Shown: one piece after another, positions 6,702 to 7,687 of the stretch
How the letters are laid out: each line of letters begins with the position of its first letter
Numbering within the stretch: position 1 is the first letter of the stretch
NCBI GenBank assembly: GCA_903921135.1
Contig: CAIXOY010000104.1
Span: 1-7,687, forward strand
Direction of reading: 5' to 3'
From: an uncultured Gammaproteobacteria bacterium
GTDB lineage: Bacteria; Pseudomonadota; Gammaproteobacteria; Pseudomonadales; UBA5518
DNA: 7,687 nt
Notes under the pieces: generated by a model
The model's database searches: none
What the model saw: only the letters and a program-made list of their open reading frames with translations
What the model was told of the DNA's origin: nothing
Position numbers and translations under genes: made by a program

Positions 6702-7687
6702 ATGACGTCGCTCAAGCCACGCCTGATTGCCACTGCCATCGCATTCGCCCTGACACCCGATCTCGCGGGTGCACAGGTCCTCGAGGAGATTCTCGTGACC
6801 GCCCAGCGGCGCGAGCAGAACCTGCAGGACGTCGGCATCTCGATCAGCGCCTTCAGCGGCGACCAGATGGAGAAACTCGGCTTCGAGAACGCCCAGGAAG
6901 TCACCCTCATGACGCCCGGCGTCTCCACCGTTCAACCCAACGGCGAAGCCAACTACGGGCTCGCCATCCGCGGTGTGGCCACCAGCGACTTCACCACCAA
7001 CGTCGAGAGCCCGGTCGCGCTGTACCTCGACGAGGTCTACATCTCCCAGATGTCCGGTTCGGGCTTCATGCTTTACGACATGGACCGTGTCGAGATCCTC
7101 CGCGGCCCGCAAGGCACACTCTTCGGCCGGAACGCCACCGGCGGCTTGGCGCATTTCGTCTCGAAGAAGCCTACCCAGGAATTCAGCGGCTACGTGAAAG
7201 GCACGATCGGCGACTATGAGCAGTACAAGGTCGAAGGCGCCGTGGGTGGCGGGATCACCGATACGTTGGCAGCGCGCGTCTCGGGTTCCTGGAAGCAGGC
7301 CGACGGCTACATCCACAACCGCGTTACGGGCACAGACCTGAACAACCAGGACGACCAGAGCGTGCGCCTGCACCTCGCCTGGGATCCGAGCGATTGTGTT
7401 TCCGTGCTGTTCACCGGCCGCAAGGGCGAGCAGGACATCGACACCGGCTCCTGGCAGCACGTCACCTCGAATATCCCTGGCACACTCACCCCGGGCGAGG
7501 TGAACGTGGTCACGGGCTACATCGACACCGACAACGACAACTTCGCAGGCGACTACAACCGCGACGGCTTCAACATCCTGGATACCGACGGCCTCACGCT
7601 CACCGTCAAGGTCGACCTGGTGAACGACATAACACTCACCTCGGTCACCGATCGCTCGAACGTGCGCCGCCACTACATCGAGGATTC
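6702..7687 (+). CDS. TonB-dependent outer-membrane receptor 2, N-terminal 328 residues (continues past right edge)
   Basis: The N-terminal part of a TonB-dependent receptor importing an unknown ligand across the outer membrane; the frame is open to the window edge. The signal peptide (residues 1-24) ends in A-G-A before Gln25, and the TonB box EEILVTAQ is at 28-35. The plug domain carries TPGV (71-74), IRGVAT (89-94), LYLDEVYI (107-114), MDRVEILRGPQG (127-138), FGRNATGG (141-148) and SKKP (154-157). After about residue 160, alternating strands typical of the barrel begin. An Asp-rich stretch around 276-295 (IDTDNDNFAGDYNRDGF) is probably an external loop. CGGAGA (6688-6693) precedes the ATG at a usable distance. 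It is divergent from the metallo-hydrolase and resembles receptor 1 closely in box and plug, for example QGTLFGRNATGG against QGDLYGRNTTAG. Confidence 0.94.
   Translation, partial: MTSLKPRLIATAIAFALTPDLAGAQVLEEILVTAQRREQNLQDVGISISAFSGDQMEKLGFENAQEVTLMTPGVSTVQPNGEANYGLAIRGVATSDFTTNVESPVALYLDEVYISQMSGSGFMLYDMDRVEILRGPQGTLFGRNATGGLAHFVSKKPTQEFSGYVKGTIGDYEQYKVEGAVGGGITDTLAARVSGSWKQADGYIHNRVTGTDLNNQDDQSVRLHLAWDPSDCVSVLFTGRKGEQDIDTGSWQHVTSNIPGTLTPGEVNVVTGYIDTDNDNFAGDYNRDGFNILDTDGLTLTVKVDLVNDITLTSVTDRSNVRRHYIED

Noticed and set aside
6410..6928. N-terminal extension of the metallo-hydrolase frame to an ATG at 6928
   Set aside because: It would overlap the receptor 2 start, its sequence resembles no domain, and the ATG at 6409 has both GGAGG and a clean signal peptide.
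6231..7673. A 480-codon minus-strand open frame opposite receptor 2
   Set aside because: It is Val/Ala/Asp/Gly-rich shadow sequence; the receptor plug motifs on the plus strand are unmistakable.

Overview
The window is a stretch of high-GC proteobacterial DNA, densely packed with genes for hydrolysing small molecules. Two TonB-dependent outer-membrane receptors, one cut off at each end, show a Gram-negative host. Receptors of this type (N-terminal signal, then a TonB box reading EE[IV][LV]VTAQ[KR]) are abundant in sphingomonads, caulobacters and marine or soil gammaproteobacteria. The sequence does not let me choose among these. I see no tRNA, rRNA, transposase, CRISPR array or phage gene.

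Layout, left to right. A leftward run reads from a divergent promoter region (3550-3772): a class II histone-deacetylase-like amidohydrolase (2422-3549), then a Tat-exported amidase-signature amidase (763-2403) only 18 bases later, then, after 141 bases, the start of TonB-dependent receptor 1 (1-621, continuing off the left edge). Rightward from the same region runs a secreted YtcJ-type metal-dependent amidohydrolase (3773-5497). It meets, stop codon against stop codon, a leftward periplasmic metallo-beta-lactamase-fold hydrolase (5498-6409). A second divergent region (6410-6701) separates that gene from receptor 2 (6702-7687, continuing off the right edge).

How the genes may work together (inference). 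The receptors would carry a bulky ligand across the outer membrane. Three hydrolases with export signals (amidase, YtcJ-type amidohydrolase, metallo-hydrolase) would cut amide, formamide, lactone or ester bonds in the periplasm. The deacetylase-like enzyme, which has no signal, would finish an acylated amine in the cytoplasm. This is the layout of a catabolic or detoxification locus for an amide-containing natural product or xenobiotic. The substrate cannot be read from the sequence. All four enzyme genes look intact, with ribosome-binding sites and most catalytic residues in place. The clearest exception is the metallo-hydrolase, which lacks the usual third metal-binding histidine.

Most other long open frames, including some of 370-530 codons antisense to the genes, are GC-driven shadows and were left out.
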